This document shows positions 7,758-16,902 of a stretch of DNA of 53,311 nucleotides, piece after piece (the first letter of the stretch is position 1; every line of letters starts with the position of its first letter). The position numbers and the translations under genes were made by a program. The notes below the pieces were generated by a model. That model worked only from the letters and a program-made list of their open reading frames with translations. It was not told the origin of the DNA and did no database searches. The DNA comes from CAZLXG01 sp964563585 (GTDB lineage: Bacteria; Bacteroidota; Bacteroidia; Flavobacteriales; Flavobacteriaceae), in contig CAZLXG010000006.1 in NCBI GenBank assembly GCA_964563585.1, positions 1 to 53,311 of the forward strand. The letters are read 5' to 3'.

Positions 7758-10700
7758 TTATTCTTCAATTTTAAAAACTTTTAAAAACTCATTATTATTC
7801 CCCGCTATAATATATTGAGTGTTACGTACTTTTATTAAATTTATATTTTTAACATCATAAGGAAGAAACAAACCGCTTTCATTAGCATTTATAGATCTAA
7901 AATTAAAATTACCATCATTCATTAAAACCATACCATATCCAGCATCGTTTCTTGGTGTTTCAATTTCGGATGAAAACAAATTTCCTGCTAATACAATATC
8001 GCTATCACCATCATCATCTAAATCTATTAATACGATATCATTAATTGATGATATTTGAGAAATTGATGAAAAAGCAATAAATTCAAAATCACCATCTCCA
8101 TTATTTTTTAATATGCCACTTTTAAAACTATAACTAGATAAGTGGAAAGAAATTGCAAGATTTTCACTTCCATAAATATCACTAATGGTAGATTTACCAA
8201 AATCATCATAAGTTGGAGCTATTGTTTTAATACTAGAGACTTGTTGTGATGAGCATTCTCTTCCTCTTAGTGGAAATAATTCTCCAAAATTATAGTATCC
8301 AAGTACCAAATCTTTTTTTCCATTATTATCAAAATCATGATAATATATTTCAAATGGTTCAGAGCTATTAGCTTTATATTTATAATTCTCTCCTAAATTA
8401 CCAAGAATGTAATCATCATCGCCATCATTATCAATGTCTATCGGTTTTATAGAATAATACCATCCAGACAAACTATCTAGTTGTTTTGAAACTACTTTTA
8501 CAAAAGTGTTGTTTTCATTCTTAAAAAAAGTTGGGGACATCCATTCGCCAACTAAACATAAATCCAAATCACCATCTTTATCGAAATCTGTCCAAGTAGC
8601 ATCAGTAACCATTCCTATATCTTTTAAACCTGGCGCATTTAGTGCTGTAACATCTATAAACTTTCCTTTAATATTTTTTAAAATATAACTACTTGCTGGA
8701 TTTGGATAGTTATGTGGTACATGTCTACCTGCAACAAATATATCTGGATAGCCATCTTTATCATAATCTTCAATTCTAATTTTAGAACTACTTTGATGTA
8801 AGTTTTCTGGAAGTAAATCCATTCGCTTAATAAATTTTCCTGAGTTATTTTCATAAAGTCTATTCGCGTAGTTAGGAGAATTCGGTATAAACTCGTTTCC
8901 TCCACTAGCAACAAAAAGATCTAAATCACCATCTTTATCAAAATCTAAAAACTGAGCATATACATCTTCAAAAATTGCATCTTCATCAAAAGATTGATGC
9001 ATAACAAACTCGCCTTGGTTATTTTGTATTAATATTGCCGATGGTTCGCCTGTACTTTGCCCCAAATAAACATCTTCTCTACCATCAGAGTTTATATCGC
9101 CAATTGCAATTGCTGGCCCAAATTGAGACATTTTATGTGGTAACAGAATTTGCTCTTTATAATCATTATATTCGTTTTCTTGGTGCTTGAATTTTGACAA
9201 TATATTTGTTGGTGTGAAAATTGTTTTTTTAAGTTGATTTAATGGTTGAGAAACTAAATATTCCATATTATAATTTATAGTTAATAACTTATTTATTTCA
9301 GGAAGTATTAATTTTTGAATATTCTTGTTTGGCCAGTAAACAAGTAAAGAGTCAACTTTAGTGTTTTTGCCAAGACCAATATGTATTTTAGGTGGCACAG
9401 AAGATTGATAGCCTCTAGCACTATAATTCTCGTAAACTTGTTTTTCATTATTGTTATACGCTATTACTTTTACTCCAATACCTTTTGTATTTTTAGGTAA
9501 TCCTTTAAACTCTATATTGATGTAATTATTACTAAATTTATCTGAATTATTTTTAAGAATTAACGCTTTTTCATCAACATTATTAATAACTAGGTCTAAG
9601 TCTCCATCGTTATCCAAATCTGCATAAGCAGCTCCATTAGAATACGTTTTTGAAGCGTTTGGAAGCCAATCATTTGAAGTATTTGTAAATGTTAAGTTTC
9701 CTTCATTTTTATAAAAATAATTTTTATGTGGTCTTGTTGGCATTTCTTCTAATAAATACATGATTTTTTTGGGGTTGGTAAGAGCATCATGATTTTCTTT
9801 CTTAAATTTAGTCAACATTTTAAAAAAATCTTTATTTCTGAAATCTTTTTTTATTCCGTTGGTTATAAATACATCTTTAAAACCATCATTATCAAAATCT
9901 GCCAATAAAGGCGCCCAACTCCAATCTGTATTAGCCATACCTGTTAATTGGGCTACATCAGAAAAAAAAGGGATTCCAGTGGTATCAATATGTGTACTAT
10001 GTTTTTGAAAACTGTTATACATGTACTGGTAGTGTTTCCCAGCCTTTACATTTCTATTAAACTTTTTAGGGTTCATACTTGCCATACTCGTTTTCATTCC
10101 ATAATTATCCTCAGAAACCATATCTAATGTTAGTATATCTGCGAATCCATCATTATCAAAATCAGCAATATCATTCCCCATTGAAAAATTTGATATATGA
10201 TTGGTAGTTTTTTTTATGCTTTCTTTAAATGTTCCGTCTTTTTGATTGATATACATATAATCAGGTTCATCATAATCATTTGATATGTATATATCTGGCC
10301 AACCATCTAAATTTAAATCACTCACACCAACACCTAAACCATATGAAATGGAATTAGAATAAATATTAACACTTTTTGTTTTATTTACAAACACTCCATT
10401 TACATTTTCATAAAACTTATCTCCAAGTGGAGAGAATACTTCTCTATCTCCACTTCTAGAAAACGTTTGCGGGTTATGGTTTAATAAATACATATCTAAA
10501 TCGCCATCTAAATCAAAATCTAAAAATGCAGATTGAATAGAATTACTTGTATCATCTAAACCATAATGCTTTGCAGCTTCTTCAAAAACCGGTATCCCAT
10601 TTGTATTAACGCCTTTGTTAATATATAACTCGTTTGCTAGTAATTTAGCCTTTCCATAAGGACCAGATTTACATACATAAATATCTAAAAGGCCATCATT

Positions 10701-11081
10701 ATTTATATCTATCATATTAACGCCTGTTGTCCAACCTCTATTTCCTTTAGTTTTTGATATTTCTGTAATATTTTTAAACTCAAGATTCCCTAAGTTTAAA
10801 TAAAGTTCGTTATTCTCTAAATTAGACGTAAAATAAATATCATCTAAACCATCATTATTAACATCTCCAATTGCAACCCCTCCTCCATTATAAACATATT
10901 CGTAAACAAATGAGTTTGTTAACCTATCAACTGGTATAATATTCTTAAAATTAATATTAGTATGCTTACTATTAACAATTTCAAATAAAGAAGGCTCTTG
11001 CGCTTTATCTTGATTACAGGAAATCATCAAGATAAAATTTATAAATATTAAGAAATTAACTGATGTATTATTAATTTTCAT
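7758..11081 (-). CDS. Large FG-GAP/VCBS repeat lipoprotein with ASPIC/UnbV domain
   Basis: A 1107-residue lipoprotein (lipobox Cys22 in FILMISCNQ), probably on the cell surface. Many FG-GAP/VCBS blades carry calcium-binding loops such as DVNNDGLDD, DINNDGLLD, DFDLDGDLD, DFDNDGFAD and DLDNDGDLD across residues 68-500, then an ASPIC/UnbV domain (about 534-600, ARGYQSSVPPKIHIGLG), and a second set of blades to the C terminus. Together this suggests two seven-bladed propellers around a CRTAC1-like domain. It follows susD after a terminator and a 121-base spacer. Such proteins commonly accompany susCD in marine Bacteroidota; a surface glycan- or glycoprotein-binding role is inferred, not shown. 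No catalytic motif was seen. Confidence 0.85.
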   Translation of the reverse strand: MKINNTSVNFLIFINFILMISCNQDKAQEPSLFEIVNSKHTNINFKNIIPVDRLTNSFVYEYVYNGGGVAIGDVNNDGLDDIYFTSNLENNELYLNLGNLEFKNITEISKTKGNRGWTTGVNMIDINNDGLLDIYVCKSGPYGKAKLLANELYINKGVNTNGIPVFEEAAKHYGLDDTSNSIQSAFLDFDLDGDLDMYLLNHNPQTFSRSGDREVFSPLGDKFYENVNGVFVNKTKSVNIYSNSISYGLGVGVSDLNLDGWPDIYISNDYDEPDYMYINQKDGTFKESIKKTTNHISNFSMGNDIADFDNDGFADILTLDMVSEDNYGMKTSMASMNPKKFNRNVKAGKHYQYMYNSFQKHSTHIDTTGIPFFSDVAQLTGMANTDWSWAPLLADFDNDGFKDVFITNGIKKDFRNKDFFKMLTKFKKENHDALTNPKKIMYLLEEMPTRPHKNYFYKNEGNLTFTNTSNDWLPNASKTYSNGAAYADLDNDGDLDLVINNVDEKALILKNNSDKFSNNYINIEFKGLPKNTKGIGVKVIAYNNNEKQVYENYSARGYQSSVPPKIHIGLGKNTKVDSLLVYWPNKNIQKLILPEINKLLTINYNMEYLVSQPLNQLKKTIFTPTNILSKFKHQENEYNDYKEQILLPHKMSQFGPAIAIGDINSDGREDVYLGQSTGEPSAILIQNNQGEFVMHQSFDEDAIFEDVYAQFLDFDKDGDLDLFVASGGNEFIPNSPNYANRLYENNSGKFIKRMDLLPENLHQSSSKIRIEDYDKDGYPDIFVAGRHVPHNYPNPASSYILKNIKGKFIDVTALNAPGLKDIGMVTDATWTDFDKDGDLDLCLVGEWMSPTFFKNENNTFVKVVSKQLDSLSGWYYSIKPIDIDNDGDDDYILGNLGENYKYKANSSEPFEIYYHDFDNNGKKDLVLGYYNFGELFPLRGRECSSQQVSSIKTIAPTYDDFGKSTISDIYGSENLAISFHLSSYSFKSGILKNNGDGDFEFIAFSSISQISSINDIVLIDLDDDGDSDIVLAGNLFSSEIETPRNDAGYGMVLMNDGNFNFRSINANESGLFLPYDVKNINLIKVRNTQYIIAGNNNEFLKVFKIEE

Positions 11082-11144
11082 TTTAGCTTTTATTAATTGT
11101 TCTAATTTACAGAATTTTGCTTTTTATGTTGATATATAAACATA

Positions 11145-11177
11145 AAAAAGGTTGGTTTTTTTACAACCAACCTTTTT
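11145..11177 (-). terminator. Terminator between susD and the FG-GAP gene
   Basis: A perfect 13-base stem (11145-11157 with 11165-11177) with a seven-base loop, followed on the minus strand by TTTTTT. It lies 25 bases beyond the susD stop and would let susCD be made in excess over the downstream FG-GAP gene. No separate -7 motif was found between it and the FG-GAP start, so partial read-through is likely. Confidence 0.8.
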
Positions 11178-11202
11178 CTAATATAAAAACAATTTCTTGT
11201 TT

Positions 11203-12873
11203 TTATTTTGCATACCAAAGCTTAGTGCCTTGCAAATCTGCTCCTTGAGCAGAAATAGCATCAGCAAAATTAGGATTAGCTTGAGCTCCAGAACCATATC
11301 TTAAGCGTTGCGGATATGCTCCGTTTAAGGTTCCTAATTCAAAAATGGTTGGGTTTGTAACTCCAGCTGCTAATTCTGTTGGGTATCCTGTATCTCGGAC
11401 AACTGCCCAAGCTTCAAAACCATCAGTATAACCTACTATCCATCTTTGCAATGCAATTTTTTCAAGTTTTTCATCCATTGTACCAGTACTAATATCTGCC
11501 ATAGCTTCACTAGCAATATAAGTGCCCCCAGAAACACCCCATAAATTCATAGCTTCATTTATACCTGATTCAAAAAGTGCTTGCGCATCACCTGAACCCA
11601 TACCTCTAACCGCAGCTTCGGCTTGTAGGAAATAAGATTCTGCACTTGTTAAAATAATTTCAGGGTAAGCATCTATCTGTGTCCCTCTTTTATGAGTTAC
11701 AGTTTCACTAGGTAAGCTAAACATATTATATCTCATAAATGGGGAAGTATCTCCATTTGTTCTAGTTGGCTGACCTATAAATTGTCCTGCTGGCACATCA
11801 ATAGTTGTTGTATTTCCACTTACTGATATTGAATAAGTTGCGTTTGAAGCATCTAAAGCTGCAATAGCAAAATTTAAGTGTTCAGTAAAATCTGTATCAC
11901 TACCATCATCAGTAAATACAAATACGCCTCCTACTGCAGGAATAGCGTACCCTGCTAATCTTGGGTCATTACTGTTTTTCAATGTATTTATAAGGGTTGC
12001 TCCCATGGTCCAGTTCGCTGCTCCGTTTGTTCCGAAGTCATGCCATACATCACCGTATGAAGCTGAAGTCCACTCACTAATAACAAAGTCTTTATTCATT
12101 AAAGCACTCCCTGTTACATCATCCAAAAGTGGCGCTCCTAATGCAGATGTTATAGCACCACTAGCAAAATCATCACCTGAAGCTCCTAATGCACGCATAC
12201 CTATTCTTAATTTTAAAGTATTTGCTAAACGTTTCCATTTTTGCAAATCACCACCACAATAAATGTCATTATCTCCAACATCATCAATACCTACACCTGT
12301 ACGCTCCGCAGTACCTATAGTAGCCATAGCATTATCTAAATCTGCAATAATACCTTTATAGATATCTTTTTGAGCATCGTATTTTGGAGTCAAAATTCCT
12401 TCAACACCTGCTTCGCTAAAAGGAACCATTCCAAAAGTATCGGTATACATCTGGAAGTAAAGACTTTTCATAATTAAAGACATAGCATACATATACTGGT
12501 TTTCAAATTCACCGCCTGTAGTCGTTAAATCTCCAAAAGATTTAATACTTCCAAATTGCCCAGCTAACCAATCGTAAGTAGCATCTGTATATCCACCATT
12601 AAAGGTGTACCCTAATCCGTCACTCCACCAAGACGCATTGTGTCCAAAGGTAAAATGTCCTGCAAATCTATCAGAGTGAATTAATGACCCTCTCCAATAT
12701 GCATAACGATCTGGTGAATAAAGACCAACTTGTGCGCTTGTTAAAAAGAATTTTGCACTTACTTCATCAGCAGTAAATCCTGTTTGACTCGTGTTTATTT
12801 CATCAAAATCTTCGGTACATGATGTAGCTACTACACCCAGTAAAGCAATCATCAAAAATTTAAAATATTTCAT
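11203..12873 (-). CDS. SusD/RagB-type nutrient-binding outer-membrane lipoprotein
   Basis: A 556-residue surface lipoprotein (lipobox VATSC, Cys19) of the SusD-like type 2 branch, which caps the SusC transporter. Typical marks are the N-terminal TEDFDEINTSQTGFTADEV, an early SAQVGLYSPDRYAYWRG, the TPR-like helices with QMYTDTFGMVPFSEAGVEG, KWKRLANTLKLRIGMRALG, and near the C terminus IALQRWIVGYTDGFEAWAVV and YPQRLRYGSGAQANPNF. It lies 12 bases downstream of susC, as expected for a pair, and a terminator follows. Glycan specificity cannot be read from the sequence; neighbours point to N-glycans or glycopeptides. Confidence 0.94.
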   Translation of the reverse strand: MKYFKFLMIALLGVVATSCTEDFDEINTSQTGFTADEVSAKFFLTSAQVGLYSPDRYAYWRGSLIHSDRFAGHFTFGHNASWWSDGLGYTFNGGYTDATYDWLAGQFGSIKSFGDLTTTGGEFENQYMYAMSLIMKSLYFQMYTDTFGMVPFSEAGVEGILTPKYDAQKDIYKGIIADLDNAMATIGTAERTGVGIDDVGDNDIYCGGDLQKWKRLANTLKLRIGMRALGASGDDFASGAITSALGAPLLDDVTGSALMNKDFVISEWTSASYGDVWHDFGTNGAANWTMGATLINTLKNSNDPRLAGYAIPAVGGVFVFTDDGSDTDFTEHLNFAIAALDASNATYSISVSGNTTTIDVPAGQFIGQPTRTNGDTSPFMRYNMFSLPSETVTHKRGTQIDAYPEIILTSAESYFLQAEAAVRGMGSGDAQALFESGINEAMNLWGVSGGTYIASEAMADISTGTMDEKLEKIALQRWIVGYTDGFEAWAVVRDTGYPTELAAGVTNPTIFELGTLNGAYPQRLRYGSGAQANPNFADAISAQGADLQGTKLWYAK

Positions 12874-12885
12874 AGTTACAATTTT

Positions 12886-15800
12886 TTAAAAGTTAACGTT
12901 TAAACTAAGTCCAAAACTTTTAGTTGTAGGCAAAGCATAAAATAGAACTCCTTGACTAAAGTTATTAGTTGAATAACTTGATTCTGGATCAAAGTTATCT
13001 GTCTTTTTCCATAAGAAGAATAAATTTCTTCCTGTTAAGCTTAACGACGCTCTTTCGATAAATGTTTTATCTAGTAGACTCCTTGGGAAACGATATGTTA
13101 AACTTAATTCTCTTAACCTAGCATTCGTTTGGTCGAAAACATATTCTGAACCTATATTACTAGCGGCACCCCAGTACTCTTGACCTGTAATAGAAGTTGT
13201 GTTGGCTGCTCCAGGATTAGTAGTTCCTTCATCATAAACTCCATCAACTATAACACCAGTCTCTCTGTATTGTAGTGATCTTTTTGAAACACCAGATGCA
13301 TCTAAAGCAGAATCTGTAAATGAAAACACATCACCCCCAATTCTAAAATCAACTAAAAAGTTTAAAGAAAAATCTTTATAAGTAAACGTATTAGTAATAC
13401 CACCGGTATAATCTGGTTGGTAATTACCAAACTTTTCACGTTCTGATGTTGCTTGCGGTCGCCCTTCTTCAGTAAGCAATAATTGCCCAGCATCATTACG
13501 TTTCCATGTTGTAGTGTAAATATCGCCATAACCTCCGCCTACTTGCGCTCTAACATCAACTGTACCACCGTTACTAGAACTAAATATGAAATTTTCTTGA
13601 CCATCAATTAAGCTAACAAGCTTATTCTCATTCTTTGAAATGTTTGCTGAAATATCCCAGCTAAAATTCTCATTCTTAATTGGTGTTCCTCCTAATAATA
13701 CTTCAAAACCTTTATTAGTTAATTCACCAATATTTTCTCTAAAACTATCAAAACCAGTAGCTGGATCTACAGGAACATCAAATATTAAGTCTTTAGTTGT
13801 TATAGAATAGATTGAAAAATCTCCATAAAACCTGTTTTTAAATGCTTTAAACTCCAATCCAAATTCTGTAGATCTAATATCTTCAGGCTTTAAGCTTTCG
13901 CTAAATTTAATGTTTGGTCTGTTAACTTGAGTAACACCTAGATAACCATCACCAGCTACGCTGAATAAATTAATTATTTGCTGTGCACCTGTATCGTTAC
14001 CTACATTTGCTGTACTTGCCCTTACTTTTAAGAAATCGATAGCTGTTCCTTCAAGGCTAAATAATTTATTTAATAATACACTTAAGTTAAACGAGCTGTA
14101 AAAATAAGATCTATTTTCTGCAGCTAATGCAGAAGACCAATCATTTCTTGCTGTAATATCTAAAAAAATCATGTTATCGTATCCTAAAGAAGCTACACCA
14201 TAAAGAGAGTTTACTTTTTTCTCTATTAAATCAGACTGACTTGCGGTTATCTGATCTCCATCAGTATTATTTAAAAAATATTTTCCAGGAATTTTAAAAT
14301 CTGTACCTGTAGAACCTGATTCTATGAATGTTGTGTGTCTTGCATTACCACCAACACTAGCTGATAAATCAAACTTTTCACTTAAATCTTTATTAAAAGT
14401 TAACATGAAATCATAATTAGTTTCGGTATTATCCCGTTGATTATAACTAAGTTTACCTTCTCTAAAAAAATGAAATCCTTGAGGTGTGATATCTTTTGTA
14501 TCATGACTTATAGCATCTGTACCTACTCTTATAAAACCTGATAGCCAATCTGTAAACTGATAATCTAATTTTGCAAATCCGCTTATTCTTGATCTATTAT
14601 CTTCATTTAAATTTTGAAATTGAATCCAATATGGATTACCTGAACCGTTTAACGGCGCAATAACATCATATGGTGAAATATCGTCAGCACCAGGGTGGTT
14701 GTGAATTGGGCTATTTAAATCTTGATATACTTTTAAATCTGATAAACTAACATTTCTTGGTAAGTTATACAAATACGCTGCTAATCCTTCAGTTCCTTGA
14801 ACAGGTCTGTTTTTAGCATCTTGAAGGAAATAATTAACTTTTCCATCAAAAGTTAATTTATCTGTTAATTTAGCAAATCCTCTTAAACTAAAGTTATTTC
14901 TATTTAAATCAGAATTAGGAAGAATTGATTCTATATTTGAATTTGTATAAGAGAAACGTACTGAAGATGTTTCGTTACTTTTACTTATAGCAATAGTATT
15001 TATAAAACTGGTTCCAGTTTCAAAAAAATCCTCAACATTATTGGGTTGAGCTGAATAAGGACGCATTTCTCCATTAAATTCTAAATGTGAAGACCCATCA
15101 AATTTTGGCCCCCATGAATTACTCCCTCTTACTTTATTTACATTTTGAAATAATGTAGCAGTTGGATCAGTTAACACAGGGAAATTACCATTAGATCCAC
15201 GACCGTACTCGTTTTGATATTCAGGTAAAACCAAAGGTGTATCAAATGTTGCACTAGTAGTGTAGGAAATACCTAAGCCTTGATTTAAGGCTCCTTTTTT
15301 TGTTGTAATAATAATAACCCCATTTGCTGCACGAGAACCATATAATGCTGCTGCATTCGGTCCTTTTAAAATAGTCATGGTTTCTATATCATCTGAGTTA
15401 ATATCAGAAATACCAGTTCCTAAATCTCGGACTTTGTATTGTCCTTCTTCTTGAACAACTCGTGCTGAATTATCAATAGGCACACCATCTACTACATAAA
15501 GAGGTTGATTGTTTCCTGTTATAGAACCATTCCCTCTAATAACAATACGTGTTCCTCCACCAGGACCAGATGTAGATTTAGAGACTACTACACCTGCAAC
15601 TTTACCTACAAGAGAACTAGCAATATTGGCTTCTTTAGCTAAGGAAACTGAAGAACCATCAAGTTGTGTAACCGAATAACCTAAAGATTTTTTATCTCTA
15701 CTAATACCTAAAGCTGTTACAACAATTTCATCTAGTTGACTTGCATCTTCTGTGAGAGATATACTAATAACCGTTTGATTATTAACAACAATTTCTTGAG

Positions 15801-16041
15801 TTATATAACCCAAATAAGAAAACACTAAGATTGCAGACTGATCTGAAACACTTATACTATAATTTCCATCAAAATCTGATGTAGTTCCATTAGAAGTTCC
15901 TTTAACAACAATATTTGCTCCTGCAAGAGGAATCCCACTATTTCCATCGGTAATTGTTCCCGTTACTGCCGTTTGAGCTTGTATGTTTTGAAAACTAAAC
16001 AAGCAAAATACAAACAGTAGTTTTAGTAATTTTTTTATCAT
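12886..16041 (-). CDS. SusC/RagA-type TonB-linked outer-membrane transporter
   Basis: A 1051-residue TonB-dependent receptor that imports oligosaccharides through the outer membrane. It has a signal peptide (residues 1-22), a CarboxypepD-regulatory-like domain (about 24-110, AVTGTITDGNSGIPLAGANI), the SusC plug (about 110-250, with PLYVVDGVPIDN and GPNAAALYGSRAANGVIII), and a 22-strand barrel ending in the aromatic SLNVNF. The N terminus lacks the STN domain used for sigma/anti-sigma signalling, consistent with the absence of an ECF pair nearby. It is the first gene of the susCD unit; a 600-base A+T-rich leader with phased repeats lies upstream. Confidence 0.95.
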   Translation of the reverse strand: MIKKLLKLLFVFCLFSFQNIQAQTAVTGTITDGNSGIPLAGANIVVKGTSNGTTSDFDGNYSISVSDQSAILVFSYLGYITQEIVVNNQTVISISLTEDASQLDEIVVTALGISRDKKSLGYSVTQLDGSSVSLAKEANIASSLVGKVAGVVVSKSTSGPGGGTRIVIRGNGSITGNNQPLYVVDGVPIDNSARVVQEEGQYKVRDLGTGISDINSDDIETMTILKGPNAAALYGSRAANGVIIITTKKGALNQGLGISYTTSATFDTPLVLPEYQNEYGRGSNGNFPVLTDPTATLFQNVNKVRGSNSWGPKFDGSSHLEFNGEMRPYSAQPNNVEDFFETGTSFINTIAISKSNETSSVRFSYTNSNIESILPNSDLNRNNFSLRGFAKLTDKLTFDGKVNYFLQDAKNRPVQGTEGLAAYLYNLPRNVSLSDLKVYQDLNSPIHNHPGADDISPYDVIAPLNGSGNPYWIQFQNLNEDNRSRISGFAKLDYQFTDWLSGFIRVGTDAISHDTKDITPQGFHFFREGKLSYNQRDNTETNYDFMLTFNKDLSEKFDLSASVGGNARHTTFIESGSTGTDFKIPGKYFLNNTDGDQITASQSDLIEKKVNSLYGVASLGYDNMIFLDITARNDWSSALAAENRSYFYSSFNLSVLLNKLFSLEGTAIDFLKVRASTANVGNDTGAQQIINLFSVAGDGYLGVTQVNRPNIKFSESLKPEDIRSTEFGLEFKAFKNRFYGDFSIYSITTKDLIFDVPVDPATGFDSFRENIGELTNKGFEVLLGGTPIKNENFSWDISANISKNENKLVSLIDGQENFIFSSSNGGTVDVRAQVGGGYGDIYTTTWKRNDAGQLLLTEEGRPQATSEREKFGNYQPDYTGGITNTFTYKDFSLNFLVDFRIGGDVFSFTDSALDASGVSKRSLQYRETGVIVDGVYDEGTTNPGAANTTSITGQEYWGAASNIGSEYVFDQTNARLRELSLTYRFPRSLLDKTFIERASLSLTGRNLFFLWKKTDNFDPESSYSTNNFSQGVLFYALPTTKSFGLSLNVNF

Positions 16042-16644
16042 AATTTTAGAAGTTAGTTAATTTAGTTTTGATTGATTTCAAGAATAAAAACTCTTGAATA
16101 GTTGAGTTAATAACATTTCGATTTTTTGTCATAAAACTTTATTTTTGTTAGTTAAAATATTTAAATTAAAGTTACCAAAATAAAATATTTAAATATTAGA
16201 GTTACCAAAATATTTAATTCTTCCTTAGATAGAAAAAAAAATATATAGACAACGCTTTTTTACACATATACAACAATTAATAGGCGACATTATGTATTTT
16301 ATAAAAACACTTATTATTATATTTAGATATTCTTTAAAAAAAATTCTTAAATAATTACGTTTTCGAAAAAACTAATATAATATAGTCTATTTATATTGAT
16401 TATTATTTAATAGTACTTTAGCAATAGTAAATTAACCAAAAATCATATACATATAATATACTTTTCGACCAATAACATATCTAAAACGCTATAGGAAATG
16501 TTGTTAATATTTAAATATGCTTATTAAAACGAGAAGTTAAAAAAACGTTAAACATACTTAGTCGTTTGTTTATATTACTAAGTTCAGAATAGCATAAAGT
16601 TAGTCTGTAAATAATACACTACAAAATAAGGGGTTAATTTTGAA
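16042..16644. promoter_or_regulatory. Long A+T-rich intergenic region upstream of susC
   Basis: About 600 bases with no convincing ORF on either strand. Its susC-proximal third holds the phased GTTA repeats. No exact TAnnTTTG motif in the susC direction was found; TATTTTGG within the repeats differs at one position. It presumably contains the susC promoter and operator, while the distal part is featureless and may include the deleted remainder of the adjoining GH125 relic. Confidence 0.5.
16151..16220. repeat. Helically phased GTTA repeat array upstream of susC
   Basis: GTTACCAAAATA occurs at 16171 and again at 16201, exactly 30 bases apart; a weaker GTTAAAATATTTAAAT begins at 16151, 20 bases before. 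Each is followed by ATATTTAAAT-like DNA. The array lies 110-180 bases upstream of the susC start. Spacing in steps near 10 bases puts the elements on one helix face, as for a multimeric activator such as a LytTR protein. Confidence 0.5.
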
Positions 16645-16891
16645 TTATTTTAAAAACAATTCTCCAAATAATGTGTTAGGAAAACAATTTTCAAATTTCT
16701 TCGTCTTTAATAACGCTCTTTACATCTTTTATTATTCGTTCTACTTCTGTACTTACAAACTTCCTATCAACTAATTTTGGTCTTTTGCTAATAAACTTCT
16801 CTTGGTCTGAATATGCTACAATATTTTGTGGTAATACTAAAGCTCTAGCAGTAAAAAAAGAGCTTTGTTTAATAAAATTTCTTCTCTTCAT
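16645..16891 (-). pseudogene. Destroyed GH125 exo-alpha-1,6-mannosidase gene
   Basis: The open frame from the ATG at 16891 encodes a Tat-type leader (MKRRNFIKQSSFFTARALVL) and the GH125 start (RPKLVDRKFVSTEVERIIKD, VKSVIKDEE), then stops at 16691-16693. In the +1 frame the text continues as FENCFPNTL, the conserved GH125 motif expected shortly after DEE, and runs straight into FGELFLK and a stop at 16645. FGEL after NTL/NSL is how GH125 proteins end (WFAWANTLFGEL). So the gene kept both ends, lost roughly 390 codons between two NTL-coding (AACACATTA-like) sites, and also lost about 11 bases (probably between ATT repeats) causing the frameshift. An Arg in the leader's hydrophobic core also suggests decay. 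It is the last gene of the glycosidase operon, 11 bases after the phosphatase-fold gene. GH125 assignment is from remembered family motifs. Confidence 0.8.
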
Positions 16892-16902
16892 AAATAAGCT
16901 AT

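Noticed and set aside
16042..16644. Small ORFs in the long region upstream of susC
   Set aside because: No frame has a start, length or composition better than chance in A+T-rich DNA.
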